Below, piece after piece: positions 26,800-39,434 of a DNA stretch of 64,000 nucleotides (its first letter is position 1; the number at the start of each line of letters is the position of its first letter). The translations under genes were made by a program, and so were the position numbers. This DNA is from Metopolophium dirhodum. Lineage: Eukaryota > Arthropoda > Insecta > Hemiptera > Aphididae. The stretch spans positions 23,992,393 to 24,056,392 of the forward strand of contig NC_083568.1 in assembly GCF_019925205.1 (NCBI RefSeq). Reading direction: 5' to 3'. The notes beneath the pieces are model-generated. The model was not told the origin of the DNA. It saw nothing but the letters and a program-made list of their open reading frames with translations, and ran no database searches.

Positions 26800-28470
26800 A
26801 TAATAAAAGGGCAGGACACGATAGCTAACCACGGAAAAAAAAGTCCGACGGAAAGATACCACCGTAACGGACGACCGAAACAACGGTGTGTGCGACGACC
26901 ATGTGCAGCAGAAATATTACCACAAGTTAAAGTTTCGACGCTCTCGGTAGAGACTGCAGCGATGGAACGGTGTGATAGTTGTGGTAATGGCGCCAAAGGG
27001 CCTACGTTATTAAGCCGAGACGAAAATAATAATAATAATAATACCTAACAAGAATAATACTTACGGCAACTCAAAACGTCAAGTTACACCAGAAGTTCTG
27101 CGGGCGTATAAATCTTCGACGGGAAAAATATATATTAAACCGATTGTTCGTTGTTTCGGTTAGTTTAAAAACTCATTAGAAGCGGTTCGAATGGAATTCG
27201 TAATTTATTATTTCGCGTACGTGCGTTTGGAAATCGAGATTTGATACTTTCTCTCGCAGTTGTAGGTGTAATGATATGATTGATTACCACCTATAACAGT
27301 ATTCGTGTGCTATTCCGCGATAGACGAAATTAAAATACTGTCGGAACTGGCGCGGTCGAGAAAACGGCAGATTGAAGGACCGCGAATATTATTGTTGAGG
27401 GTCTGTCCCACGAAAGTACATTAATCCATACGAAAATATTGTGTTAGCACGGAATGATGTATATTGTTCAATGCTTCGGGTTGCGGTGCATGAATCATTA
27501 CTTCATTAATTATATCGATCCCACAGGTGTTGTTCTTCGTGAGACATCATCATACGTTTTTTTTTTTCAATAAAACGTAGGTTCGTTTTATTTTAATAAT
27601 TTCAGTGGTTTTTTTTTTTAAATACAAAATCAAACAACATTATTGAAAGTACCCGTTCAACCATAACCTAAAACCACAAAATCTAACCGTCTATGATACG
27701 CTCCATCACATGGCGAACTCGTCCGATTCTTGTGCGGGCGTAGAGTGAAATATGGCTGCACCGTCGGTCGATGGAGTCCAGGACGAACCGAAATATTATT
27801 ATTATCACCGTAAATCACGCATTTCATACCACTCGGGATTTTCAGTAAATTGAATTTGTAAACGTTTTTTAGTCACCTTTACCGTCTCGTCATCCGTGGT
27901 GCGACGTATTTCGCCGGCCCCAGAGTATTCTCGTCTCCGGCTGTACCGCACCGGCCAGATTTAAGAATCTCGACGATAAATCTCAGTAAGTTATGGCGTG
28001 CCGTAAAATGGATTTCCGTACAATATAATATTATTGTCCGTCGCTTTTCCCGGGGGCGTTCTAAAAAGCAGCATACGAATGTAAAGTTGTAACCTCCAGA
28101 GGGAACAGCCTGAGAGAGACATAGTGTTGCAGAGTGAGTGAGTGGGAGATCTGTTATTAATTATTATACCGATCACATTTGAAAAGTTATTAATTGCTAT
28201 TGAGTTTGGACTAGCTTAACGTAATCCGTTTTAGACCACGTAAAGACCGCCTCAAAAAGCGTTCTGTGCACTGCCGCAGTGGTATTGTGTGTCTCAACAG
28301 TATAATAAATGTTTGACAACGTTGCAGTCGATTCCCGCACGTAATCTTGATTTATTTCGGGTCGCTTTAGGTGTCCCTTAATCGGCCGACAAACACGCGT
28401 AATCGTGTTGCCGAATCGCGGCGGCAAACGAAATGGTTTTTCGCCCGACGGTCGCCGTGATGCTATTGTT
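26800..28470. other. Chain of CpG-rich islands, no gene seen
   Basis: G+C and CpG are high at 26,820-27,000, 27,080-27,410 and 27,690-28,460. A TATAAAT lies near 27,110 without a clear initiator. Minus frames at 26,619-26,996, 27,991-28,176 and 28,197-28,427 show no known motif. The length of the island chain suggests a promoter or enhancer region. Confidence 0.3.
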
Positions 28471-28619
28471 GAGGCATAGTATAGTTATACGGTGTGCGTA
28501 ACAATAAAACAATAAAACATATTGTAATAAAATACTGTTATGGTATTATTATTATTATTTTCGTAATTATATTACGCTCGCACGTCATTCTAATAAATAA
28601 ACTTAATTATAGGTAACAA

Positions 28620-28930
28620 TTAACGGTGCCAGATTGTCAGATTGCCGTGGACGTAGAGAACGGTCGTCCCATTAAAATATCAACACGACTTATAATTCAT
28701 AAAGGTATGACCAGTAAGGTGGGAGGCTGAAAAGGTAATTTTCCGTCGAAGAGAAAGATGCTTCTCGGAAGCGCAAAAAGCTTTGGTAAAGCCGCACGAC
28801 ACTCCATCCATCGCGAATGTACCACTCAGTGCAAGCTCACCTATCATCTTAGCAACAAACCTTCTAGAAAGTACCTACCGAGTCGTGCGTGTTACGTCTG
28901 GTTTCTGTCCTTTTAATGGGTGAGTTTTTT
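28620..28930 (+). other. CpG-rich block ending in a strong donor-like site
   Basis: G+C-rich text (28,620-28,910) ends in ATGG/GTGAGT near 28,916-28,925, a close match to the 5' splice consensus, followed by a T-rich intron-like run. No open frame longer than 60 codons precedes it, so if this is an exon it would be mostly 5' UTR. Speculative. Confidence 0.2.
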
Positions 28931-31130
28931 TTTAAATTTGAATTACGTACCTATCTCGAGTGCGTATTAAGAGTAACGTGACTTATGTAATCCTATTTTA
29001 CAGCACACCCTATGGATAACTGCTAGACAGGTAAAACATGATATTATATATCTTACATAAAATATTGTATTTGATAAACTCTCGATTACATGACTTCGAG
29101 AATCCTCTGGACATCTGTGGAAAGGGAATAGCGTAATTTTTATATTTTTATAACATGACAATATTCTTCAGAACTATCCATAACTTGCCTAAGCTGTAAT
29201 CTTTTATTATATATTACGTCATTACATTATTATTATACGTTACCCACAAAATATTTGGGAAATGATAATATTTTGTGAATATTTTTAAGTCCTTGAAAAA
29301 TGAATATTTGACTAATAATATTTTATAAATATTTTCTTCTCATTATAACAAAATACTGTACTGTAGTATGATTGCATAAAAATGTTGACTTAATATTATT
29401 ATAAAGTTTCCGTAAAAATGGTTTTTGAAAATATATGATTAAAATGTTTTGTAAATGTTTTTTATAAAATATTTTCAAAAATATGAACTTCTCGGCCAAA
29501 GAATATAACTAAAATATTTTCTAACTATTTACACAACTTTTTTTAAATATTTTGACAATTATATTATTTTCCTGAAAACAGGAGTATGGTGCGAGGGGTG
29601 GTTTTGATGATTTTGACGATAAATATTTTTCAAATCGCACGTTAACTATATGCAGCATGCCTTAATATAATCATTTTATCGAACAGGGAATTATGATTTT
29701 GAATATTGTCTTATTCGACCCCCACGAGAAAATGCCATGGATCACCCAACTGTACACAATACACTGTGTCAACACGTCTCGTTTTGTTTGATCAGACACC
29801 GGTAATAAATTATCACGCCATGTAGGACCAAACGATACCAGGTAAATAGGACGATCGTCGTGTTGATAGTTTAAATAATTATTATTTTCAATGACAACAC
29901 GACACATCGATGAGCCTTGTGTTGTTTTATTGACATTCGAACCACAGATTTCTAAGTACTGCTTGCTCTAGCATGAGTATGAGTTTCATGAAGATCACTC
30001 TGTCTGTACGCATGTCACATAATACGGCTTACTCAAAACAACAACGAATAGGTACAACAAATGATTAATGGAATAAAATGATTAGTATGTTAAGTCGTTT
30101 TAATAAACCCTTGTAAGTACCGGTTTTCGATTACTCGTTGACATTATACTTATATCGGCACTGTTATAAAACAATCACTTATTTTTATAAAACTGAATCT
30201 TTTTTTTTAAATATATTATAAATTTTTTTCAATGTCTTTTGTATATAAATCTTTTACAAAACATTAAAAACATTGAATTATAAAATCATAACCACGTCCA
30301 CCATAAAATAACTTTATCTTATTTTTAAAGAGGCTAAAGTTCATTTTTGCACAATCTGTGCACCTGAGTTTACATTAAAGTTTACTACTTACTATAATAT
30401 ATATAATATTTTTATTATATACTTACCAGTTTTTACAACTATAACTGAAGGAATTCATTGAAATGTTTACTTGATATTATGGACTTTAGAAAAATGTATA
30501 AAAACATATTTATAAATTATAACAGTTCGCCATTAGTTTATAAATTTATTTGACTATTACAACTCCAGAAAAAAAACATCAAATAACAACGATATAATAT
30601 ACTAAAAATAAAAAAATAAAACAGGGAAATAATTTTTTTTTAATTGTATAATAATGGTCTTATAATGTGCATTAATTATGTTTATGATATTTTATTTATT
30701 AATTGTCACTCAGCAAAACTATTGAACAATATTTATTTTTCTTCTAACATAGGTAATTATAATATCCTCCAATGTGAAAGGTTTAGCGGTGAGACAAATG
30801 ATGCGGTGATTAACTTATACTTTAAGCAGAACAGTATTTAATTAATTAGTTATTGTACCTACTTCATATTGCTCATTGAAACTTAAAAGTTCTAATTGTA
30901 TAATAATTTTTAATCTACACTTATTTTCTCGAAAACTAAATCATTTAAATAGTTTAGAGCATATTATTATATTATTGTTATGATAAATTAATTAACGATA
31001 ATCCGTCACTGGCCATGGTCGAGGTTTTCGGTTGCATACAACAGTAATAATGGCTATCATCGATTAATGTTTTTTTTAAATAATAATATAATATTATAGT
31101 ATATTATATTAATATTATTTATAAAAACCG
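28931..31130. other. AT-rich non-coding DNA
   Basis: Many short ATTTTNAAAATATT-like segments (29,230-29,560) look like low-complexity drift. A 65-codon plus frame at 30,644-30,841 has an acceptor-like TTTCTTCTAACATAG inside it, but the protein is unrecognised. Confidence 0.4.
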
Positions 31131-31164
31131 TTGGCCGGCGCGATATATAGGCAATCTTGGTACA
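31131..31164 (+). repeat. 34-bp GC-rich duplicated block, copy C
   Basis: Begins TTGGCCGGCGCG and ends GGTACA, with TATAGGCAAT between. It matches 49,666-49,699 at 29 of 34 positions, same orientation. It sits alone in AT-rich DNA. Function unknown. Confidence 0.6.
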
Positions 31165-31950
31165 TGGGTTTTTAAAATATGGCATCCCGTAACACCCTTA
31201 CGTTGAATGTAAATATTTTTTTGGTTTAACGAAAAAATACGTGCCAACTATTTGTTGCTATCACGCTAAAAATTGACGAAATCAAATTCTCAAATTGTGT
31301 CCACTGAAGTTTTAGTTAGGTTCCACGCAGTTTATATTTCATAATAATATTATAATATTAGTACAGTCAAGTTAAAATTGTTATACAGGCCAGTATAGTA
31401 CGTTATGTATCGTCACAACTACTACGAACGATTAGGTGTTTTAATATTGTTTTTTTATTCACTTGTTCGAGGAAGGGGGAGGGAGCCATCGTAAATATAT
31501 TGTAGTCTCGCAAGCAAAACACTGCCGGAACCTCAACCATAAGACACTCACTGCAGCTATATAATGCATAGTATAATAATATAGTAATGTTATTGTTTAC
31601 TGACGAAATATCGGTTGTAACGTATGTGAGTGGCTCTCGTGTAGGTATTGTTCAGTGTTTATCATTAAAATGAACATAACTTTAAAAAAAAAAAAATAAT
31701 AATAACAATAATAAACAAAAACTCGTTTGTATAATATTATTATCTGGCTAGAGCTGAACATCGTCATAATACCTACTGGTAGACTATGTTATATTATTAT
31801 GTACGCACATACATTTTTTTTCGAACGACTTCAAATAGGGGTTGCTATTGTCCGCGCCCCGTGAACTGTTCGGGACTGATACGATTCCAAAACTCTCTTT
31901 GAGTCACTCGGCACCGTTATCGTAATGACTGCTGTCCCATGTATATAAGG

Positions 31951-32006
31951 TGTATATAATATATATAATATATATAATATATAAATATATAAATATATAT
32001 ATATAT
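31951..32006. repeat. Imperfect (TA)n-rich tract
   Basis: Alternating TATATAA and TATATA units over about 55 bp. Confidence 0.75.
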
Positions 32007-32009
32007 CAT

Positions 32010-33385
32010 TGTATATACGGTTGATGAAATTATAACATATGCGATACGTCATGCATCATGCGGGTCCTCGAGTGCATAACAAATTGTGTGCGGGTCCAAA
32101 AACTTCATCGTCGACCGCATTCTCAGATGTCGGTGTCAAGACACGTTCTATAAGCTATACATTCCTGCCCACGATAAACGAGAACTAGTGACAAAAAAAA
32201 AAGTAAACAGAATTTTTCTTTTTTTATATAGGTAAAAATGTAAACATAGCATTTATGTGGGCATGAAAAAAAACGACTTGGCGTTATTGTTTTTCTATTT
32301 CAATACCCAGGTCATAATACTATGATGTCAATAATATGTGTTACTCAAAGAACACAATTTACCACAGGAGGTAATAAAATTAGGTCAAGTACCACAAAAA
32401 AAAAGTAGCCATCATTTATTTTTCATTTGTAATATTGTTACTAAGAAACAATTTACCCAACGGGCGAATAAACATATTTTATTGGCCGACTATAATACTA
32501 TAATAGAGAGACGTTTAGTGTTTTTTACGATGGATTATAATAACTTTACTTACATGGTATATGCGGTCACAGCTCGGGTAAACATTATCCACACGGTGAG
32601 AATAATCATTATAACAGATAAATAAATTCTACAAAAATATTAAATACAGCTCAAATTTTTACTGTTATATTTACGAGTTATAATTTTTATGAACTTTAAT
32701 ATCAACAAGTCGATTAAATTTTATTTTTATACATAATATTATAGTCCTATAATGTACGACAATATGACGAAATTACGAAATGACGAATAATAAATGATTC
32801 TGCTGAAATGTTTTTTGACCCGTGTATATAATTATTGTCATGACGTGAAGATCACACATATAATTATTTTAACATCGGTATAGTTATTTGCTATTCATTT
32901 TTTTTCGTGAGTTAGTACTCATCGTATAAATAATTATTTATGTACATAAAGTTAAGGTAGATCAATCCACTATATCGCACCATGTGCATTTTTTAAACTT
33001 TTTAACTGAATTACAAAATATTGAATTTATGTGAACAATTATGAAAAAATAAAATAATAATTTACCTACGTCTCGTATACTTTAATATTCCATTTTATTA
33101 TGCGAAATGAGCTGTTAAAATATTATAACAACATATTTTGCGTATTAATGTTAAAATCAATGCATTAATTCGTTTATATTATCGCGTATAGAACAAATTA
33201 AATATTATTATTATGTTAATTCATGGTATGAATCGTAATACTGCCTTATTACATGTTATGATTTTTTTGTTTACCTACTATGAATAATACAACTCAGTAT
33301 TATTATAAACAGTAGTTAGTAAATATATATTTATTATATATAGGTACTACATATCGCATAATATATTGAGTCTATAGATAGATAT
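32010..33385. other. Non-coding DNA
   Basis: A short G+C-richer patch (32,050-32,190) opens it; the rest is AT-rich. A plus frame at 32,338-32,625 (95 codons) is unrecognised and unsupported. Confidence 0.4.
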
Positions 33386-33389
33386 AGCT

Positions 33390-33610
33390 ACGGGGCGGTT
33401 CATCAAGAATTTTCACCTAAATATTTTCCTTTAAAAATAAATTTATTCAAATTCTGATTTTTAGATTTTTGAATATGCTCATCATTACTTAGTTCTTTTA
33501 TTGAAATTTTTGAATTATTTTTTACTATTTAAGGAGTGTCCTACGCTCCTGTGATGTTACAAATCACAGTTTTTTCAAATGAAGATCTCTATTTATTACT
33601 ATAAATTATT
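33390..33610 (-). repeat. Family Z fragment, inverted
   Basis: The complement of 33,530-33,590 reads TCATTTGAAAAA followed by TTTGTAACATCACAGGAG, aligning with the plus-strand copies at 11.15 and 37.15 kb. Its outer side begins with GGGGCGGTTCATCAAG (about 33,395-33,410), a possible terminus. Confidence 0.45.
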
Positions 33611-34860
33611 TAGTGGATACATTTTTTTGAACATTTTGATGTCCCCAATTCAAAGTTCGAACGAGTAGGTATTTTAATTTTTAAAATGTTTACACTAAGG
33701 ATAATATTATTGTCCTTAAAAATGGTTTTACAAAAGTATATTATAAAATATAGATATTTGATATTGGATATACTATTTATTTCACTTAGTTAGTTTTTAC
33801 AAATTATTAATGTTGATAGGTTAGGTACCTAATATTAATCACTAACACTTTCAAATCAACATAGCCCCACCTAGGCCCCATCCCCCAAATCTATTATCAT
33901 GGATATATTATCCACATTACATAAAGTTATATAATCAAAAACGATTCCTACGATTTTTGATTCAGATACGTCAGTACTTTCAAAAAATAATCCACTACAT
34001 TGTTTACAGTAGGAAAGGGAGGCCCTTCTTCATATTATAAAAAAAAAGGTTGAAGTAGTATAATAGAGATCTTATAATAAAAAGGTAGTACCTATTGAGA
34101 TATAAAAAAATACCGACTTTATCGTTATGATTTTAACGGGAAAAATTGTATTAGTATTCCACTGGGAAATATATTATTTTATTTCGATGTCATTATATTA
34201 TGCACTAGTTTAACGGCGAAAAAATTTACATTTTGCTTGTCGTCATGTGACGACTAAAATACGACCTGACACCAAAGAACATTATAATATTATCTCCCAG
34301 TTATGCATTAAAAAGTTAAATTATTTTTAACTCAATAAACCATAAGCTTTTAATGCGAAAAATATTTCTCTGTGTCATAAGTCATAACTATAACTCCGTT
34401 GACGGTGCTTAAGATAAAAAGTATGTTTTGGTTTATATTTTTAAAACCGTTTAGAAATTGAAAGGAGAAAAAAATAATACAAAATGTCAATTTCAACGGT
34501 GGCATACTCAATAATTAATCACAGTATCATTTATCACAAATGCATAAAATATTATATTATAATATGCAGTGTGTGCTACAAGTATACCTAAGACGTATAC
34601 ATTTTTTTTTATGAATTATCACTTATCTTATGTTTTATAAATATTTATTTTTTTTACTTGAAAACTCACCTAATATGATATTTATAAATTGAATAGGATG
34701 GTAAGTACAGGTATATTATGCAATACCTAATAGATAATTGATTTTTATGTAATATCAGACTAGACCAAAAATCAAAACGTTCCGTTAATCGATTGTTTAC
34801 TTTTGTTTTATGTACATTATCAATTCCCATTGTAAAAATATCAGCCTTAACTGTACTTCA
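33611..34860. other. AT-rich non-coding DNA
   Basis: No gene or delimited repeat was found. Confidence 0.45.
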
Positions 34861-34893
34861 TATATAAATTGTGATTCAATATTTTCTCATTAA
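34861..34893 (+). promoter_or_regulatory. Candidate core promoter (TATA + initiator)
   Basis: TATATAAAT starts at 34,861. An arthropod-like initiator TCATTA follows, with its A at 34,889, 28 bp downstream of the first T. An 83-nt leader then reaches an ATG in good context. Spacing and order fit a focused RNA polymerase II promoter. AT-rich DNA yields TATA boxes by chance, so the coherence with what follows is the main support. Confidence 0.35.
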
Positions 34894-34971
34894 TACATAT
34901 AACCTGTCTGTTATCGAGCAACAAACCCCATCCATAGTGAATTCGACGGTATTCTATTCCAAATAAAAACA

Positions 34972-35084
34972 ATGGCTTTGGTGAGGGATTTATTTCACTC
35001 ATTTTCAACCCCGACCTGTATGTACAGAAAAGTGGGCTTACGAAATTACAGCCTCAGATTGGTCGAAAATTGCAGAAAGCTAAA
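34972..35084 (+). CDS. Candidate first coding exon, mitochondrial-type N-terminus
   Basis: The ATG at 34,972 stands in AAACAATGGC, a strong insect start context. It opens 37 codons, starting MALVRDLFHSFSTPTCMYRK and continuing VGLRNYSLRLVENCRKL. There are many Arg and Lys and only two acidic residues, and R24-N25-Y26-S27 fits the R-x-Y/S cleavage motif of mitochondrial presequences. The exon would end in phase 2 at AAA/GTAAGT, a near-consensus donor. A TATA box and initiator lie just upstream. No family is recognised and downstream exons are unproven. Without splicing the frame ends after 38 codons. Confidence 0.3.
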
Positions 35085-35199
35085 GTAAGTAAGATTGCGA
35101 GGTGGAATTCAAGGTTATTTGTAGGGTTCTAAATGAAACAGAGACGTTTTAATTGTAATCTACAAATAAATAAATAAATAAATATCCGATATTTGCAAT

Positions 35200-36070
35200 G
35201 AATAGCACCGGACGAGTGTACTTACATAAAATGCAACAGTATAAAATTATTGTTGATTCGCACCGCCCCTCACATTCGGTTCGACGGGGTACGCACTTGG
35301 AAGTCGTTCCAGAACTGGCTTGTGATTGTTTTAGATTCTTTTGCCGTAATCATCTCTTCTTCTGTTTGCTACAGTTTAATTTATTTTTCTAACGTGCGTC
35401 TCCAAAAAGCACGCGAATATAGTACTGCTACCACGACGTAACCGCGTAACGACGTGTAGGTACCGATAGTTATAATAATTATGTTTTATTTTAGCCAGCG
35501 GAGCTAAACTAACTGACCTAATCTAATCAACGGATTTAAAACCCTGGTGTCCGGGTCTGCTGTATTGTCGTTACGGTCACAAATCCGGACGACTTGAAAT
35601 AATGACGTTTTTCTGTTCACAGTTGACGAGCTGGTATTGGCCGATTCGATCACAGCCAATATGCAGTAACAAGGTTAAGCAGTTTTACTTCAAACGAGTT
35701 TATTGATAACGCAATATCATAATATAGGTATAATAAAGCGACCAATCGTCATGCGGTTTATTGTCGTGGATTTATATTGTTATTGTACATTCGGATATAA
35801 CAAGGTAACAAATATAAACGCGATGAAAAAAAAAAAATTATTATAATAAAGAACATTGCAGTATTAACGGTTTCGTAAAATACTTCCCGAATGGTTAATT
35901 CGTTTTTTGTCACTGTAAATAAATTGTCGTCGTGAACAAAAAAACCATAAACAAAAAGTTTTCAATTTACAGGAAACCATTGCGATTACGTATCGGGCGG
36001 CCGATTCGATTACAAAACTTTTGTGAGAATATTTCCCAGTGCCGTGTCGTCGCTTTCCCGGCTATAATAT
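35200..36070. other. CpG-rich region with repeated 16-mer
   Basis: G+C and CpG are raised. GGCCGATTCGATCACA (35,639-35,654) recurs as GGCCGATTCGATTACA (35,999-36,014), 360 bp apart in the same orientation. It could hold regulatory sites for the candidate gene at 34.97 kb or for something outside the window. Confidence 0.35.
35375..35441 (+). CDS. Possible second exon of the 34,972 model
   Basis: A very pyrimidine-rich acceptor (CTCTTCTTCTGTTTGCTACAG, ending at 35,374) is followed by text that stays open in the phase left by the candidate first exon. It adds 21 whole codons after the split one (LIYFSNVRLQKAREYSTATT then T) before TAA. A 290-bp intron would result, giving a 59-residue product. 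The join is only one of several options; the true second exon may lie elsewhere. Confidence 0.15.
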
Positions 36071-37080
36071 TATATTATACAACACAATAACAACAATAGT
36101 AATATTATTATTATGTTATACGTAGGTAGTGGTACACGAGAACTCATAGAGCGGACTAGGACGACGAGGCATTATATTATATTATATTTTTTTCATCCCC
36201 TTCTTAACCCCCCGCCAACCCTATCGACCAGCAAAACCATAATAATATACAGAGTGATTCACCGCCGTTTGTATTTATTTAGTAACGGACGTATTCAAGT
36301 TCTGTTTTTTTTTTTTTTTTGAAAATTCAAGTATACTTAATAATCTTATTTTTAAACATATATATTATAAGGAATTTCGTGGTAGTAATAGCAATGTTAT
36401 AATATTATTCATGTTTATCGTTAAATGGTAGATTCTTTTGTAAACTCAAATGTATCCGAATAAAAATTTAAACGAATATTTTTGAATTATTTACCTTTGT
36501 TTAGGTCCTTAGGATAATATATTGGTCCATCGAAATAGGTTTGGAATATACTGGGACTAATAAAATTTGAAAATTATTATATTGGTAGTCGTCACTCATC
36601 AAAATTAGTAGTAATTAACATAATCTATCAACATTTCATATTTTTTAAATAATATCCGAGTATAATAATTGACAAGTAGGTAGGTACTAGATTAATAATG
36701 TGTATTACATGTTATATAATAATTAAACATACATTATACCTAATATGACTACATATAAATACATTACATATTTGTTTTTCTTCCTTCTTATTAACTTATA
36801 ATCAAAATACGTTATCATGGTACGAACTTCCGTTACTTTATTGTTTTATTATTATTCCATAACTATATTTTAAGGTATATCTGATGATAATTAGATATTT
36901 TAATAACTTATCATTTTTATTAATTTAAGTACTGTAAATTAGGTAAAAATAGCCTGTTATGATTATCAAATAAATAAATATTTAATGGTATTGTGAAACC
37001 GTTTTTTAGGACAATATTATCATCATAAAATATGTACATGTATACATTTTATCGACTCAGAAACTATAATCGATCGAATT
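36071..37080. other. AT-rich non-coding DNA
   Basis: Includes a poly-T run at 36,305-36,320 and a TATACAGAGTGATTC motif at 36,246-36,260 that resembles repeat termini elsewhere. No gene seen. Confidence 0.4.
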
Positions 37081-37084
37081 TGAT

Positions 37085-37280
37085 TTTAGATGCATACATA
37101 TTTCGAAAAAAACCATCTGCTTCATAATTTACAGTGAACAAGGCGGGTTCTCATTTGAAAAAAAGATGTTTGTGTTGCTTCGGGGTACTACTTATACTGT
37201 GAAAAATAAATAAGATATTTTATTAAAGGAAAAATAGAGGAGCTAGTGAAGTACCGTGCTCGGCTAATCGCCCTGTATAC
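37085..37280 (+). repeat. Family Z fragment with a possible terminus
   Basis: 37,107-37,195 aligns with the copy at 11.12-11.2 kb (CATCT, AATTTACA, GCGGGTTCTCATTTGAAAAA). It ends near TAATCGCCCTGTATA (37,265-37,279), the complement of a TATACAGGGCGATTA end like those at 23.77 and 36.25 kb. Confidence 0.5.
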
Positions 37281-37312
37281 ACTCACACTCACACACTGTA
37301 TATACTCTCTCA

Positions 37313-37354
<42 letters not shown>
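37281..37354. repeat. (CA)n microsatellite
   Basis: An interrupted lead-in followed by a nearly pure (CA)n run from about 37,311 to 37,354. Confidence 0.9.
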
Positions 37355-37355
<1 letters not shown>

Positions 37356-37379
37356 CATATGTAGCGTGTAACGTGCGCG

Positions 37380-37960
37380 AAATGGATTGTAATATATTTA
37401 CAGTGTAAGCGGCACACGGCACACATAAACCAGGTCTAGTGTGCCGCCCGGCACGTAATATTATTGTTATGAAGTTTCGTCTGTGGACCGACCGTGTGCG
37501 TGGCGCGATACGGTACTATATCGTCGTAGCCAGCGCGAATCCCTAAAATATTTATATATTATCTTTTATATTGGAGTGTTTTGCTATCCGTCGCCACGAC
37601 ACGGTCCATAATGTATAAATACGCGAGCATTTCACATCAGTACCGCGGAGACGAGTCGACTGTACTACCGTCTACCACTGTCGTAACGATTACGACCGAT
37701 AATAATTATTAGTATTATTATTGTTATGAATGATTTTCAAAATTATTATCATTATTATTATATAAATATATTGAACGCGGTCTGGAAACGGCAAACATCG
37801 CGGCGCCTCGGCCAGACGACGTCGTCGTCTCTTGTGCTGTACAGTTCCGTATGGGGTGGTATCCGATCGATATAATAATATTTGATGCGGACGCCGTTCG
37901 TATCGCATCCAGTGCCGTATTTAGTACCTCCTAGGAACAAAATATTGGGATCCATAGACC
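37380..37960. other. CpG-rich island around a core promoter
   Basis: High CpG on both sides of the promoter at 37,614. No coding exon is evident downstream: the first ATG (near 37,726) opens a short Tyr/Ile-rich frame without a signal peptide. Overlapping minus frames (37,690-37,908 and 37,758-37,964) are unrecognised. If transcribed, the first exon is probably non-coding or tiny. Confidence 0.3.
37614..37641 (+). promoter_or_regulatory. Candidate core promoter (TATAAATA + TCAGT)
   Basis: TATAAATA starts at 37,614 and a perfect arthropod initiator TCAGT spans 37,637-37,641, its A 25 bp from the TATA start, slightly closer than the usual ~30. It lies in a CpG-rich island. It is the clearest TATA/initiator pair by sequence, but its transcript is unknown. 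Confidence 0.4.
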
Positions 37961-37964
37961 CCAC

Positions 37965-39430
37965 AGATTTATTAACTTGAAAGAGTTATTCAAATAATAT
38001 ACCTGATGGTTAATCGTTTTCGAACGGTCTCTGTGTTAACTGTCGAGACGACTTCCTGGATCACGCATTCGTATGTTTATTATTGAATTATATTATTATT
38101 ATTATTATCGTTGTATTAAATCTGTCGACCATAACTCTATCATCGAGCAATATCATAATAAATTAACGCACTCAAAGATATTAGTCGACAGCCTTCGGGT
38201 CACGACCTCGCGGCGGCGATGTAAACGAACGTGCTTCAAAGCGCAACGCAGCGTAAATATAAGTCACATCAGATTTTCGTTCATCAAACGTCTAATGATA
38301 ACATTAAATTCTCAGTAGTAATACTTACTATTCCATATGGTTATAATGCGTTTGGGGTTCATTGATTTTTTCGTACCCAAATAAAGAGATTGCAATATCT
38401 TTAAGTAAAATGTGTTTGGGCTGATAATATTACTCAACGAATTGGGGCCATGTATACAACCCAACGAAAAGTAAGTGTTCGATGTGTAAACCTTATGATG
38501 GTGGCCCCAAAATATGACATTATAAAAACCACAACCTGGGACTAATTTTATGTAAGCCGGACAATTGAATTTGCTATTTTTTTAAACTTTTACGGTGTGT
38601 ACTATTTGTACATTGTATAAACGTATACAACATGTATACATTTTTATTTTTATTTTTTTTGAGCCCTAAATTACAAGGTTGATTGGTTTACAGTTATAGT
38701 ATTTTACAATCATACCCGTGGTTTTCATGGACAGTCGCAGTTCGGTTCCAATAAGGATATAATATTTCACGCATAAACACAGTACAAAATATTAAACATT
38801 TTCGCTCAAACACATATTATGCCTATTTGACCGATCGCAGATCCCTCTTAAACAAGAACATAATATCATATTATTATATATTGTTTATGCTCGATGATTG
38901 AATTCGCTCTGCGATACGAATTTGATGTGAAATAATTGCATACTTAATTTTTTTTTTTTTACTAATTTCGTTAATTATGTAAATTGGAAAAGATTTGAGC
39001 TCGGAACTCAGATATGATATGATGTGTATAGTGGTTAGAATGGAAAATTAATTTTTGACATATAAAATATGCATTTAGTATTTCCTTGCAATGTTTAATA
39101 TGCGTACAAAATGATTTATAAAACACGGCGTATTATTTGGTATTTTAAAACGGAGGTAGAAGTATAAAATATAATCCTTTTTTCCGGTAATATTGTTGTT
39201 TCGATACCAGAATGAAACACCGTTTACAACCAACTGCCATTGTAATATTATGTTCCAACTAACCAGAAAAATAAAATTGCATTTTAAAAGGAGCACCGGA
39301 TTGTCACATTATATTATTATTATATTTATATAATACAAGACAAATGATTTTAAAATTACAAGAAAAAACACATTGGCTGTGACGGCGATGGGACAATATT
39401 ACAATAATATAATAATATACCTACCTATTA
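37965..39430. other. Mixed non-coding DNA
   Basis: A 9-bp inverted pair, TTGGGGCCA (38,442-38,450) and TGGCCCCAA (38,502-38,510), lies in text that may be a decayed repeat. Frames at 38,073-38,318 and 39,075-39,296 are unrecognised. Confidence 0.35.
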
Positions 39431-39434
39431 TAAC

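Noticed and set aside
26619..26996. 125-codon minus frame with a His-Thr tail
   Set aside because: The tail is the (TG)n microsatellite read on the other strand, and the frame opens with TTG.
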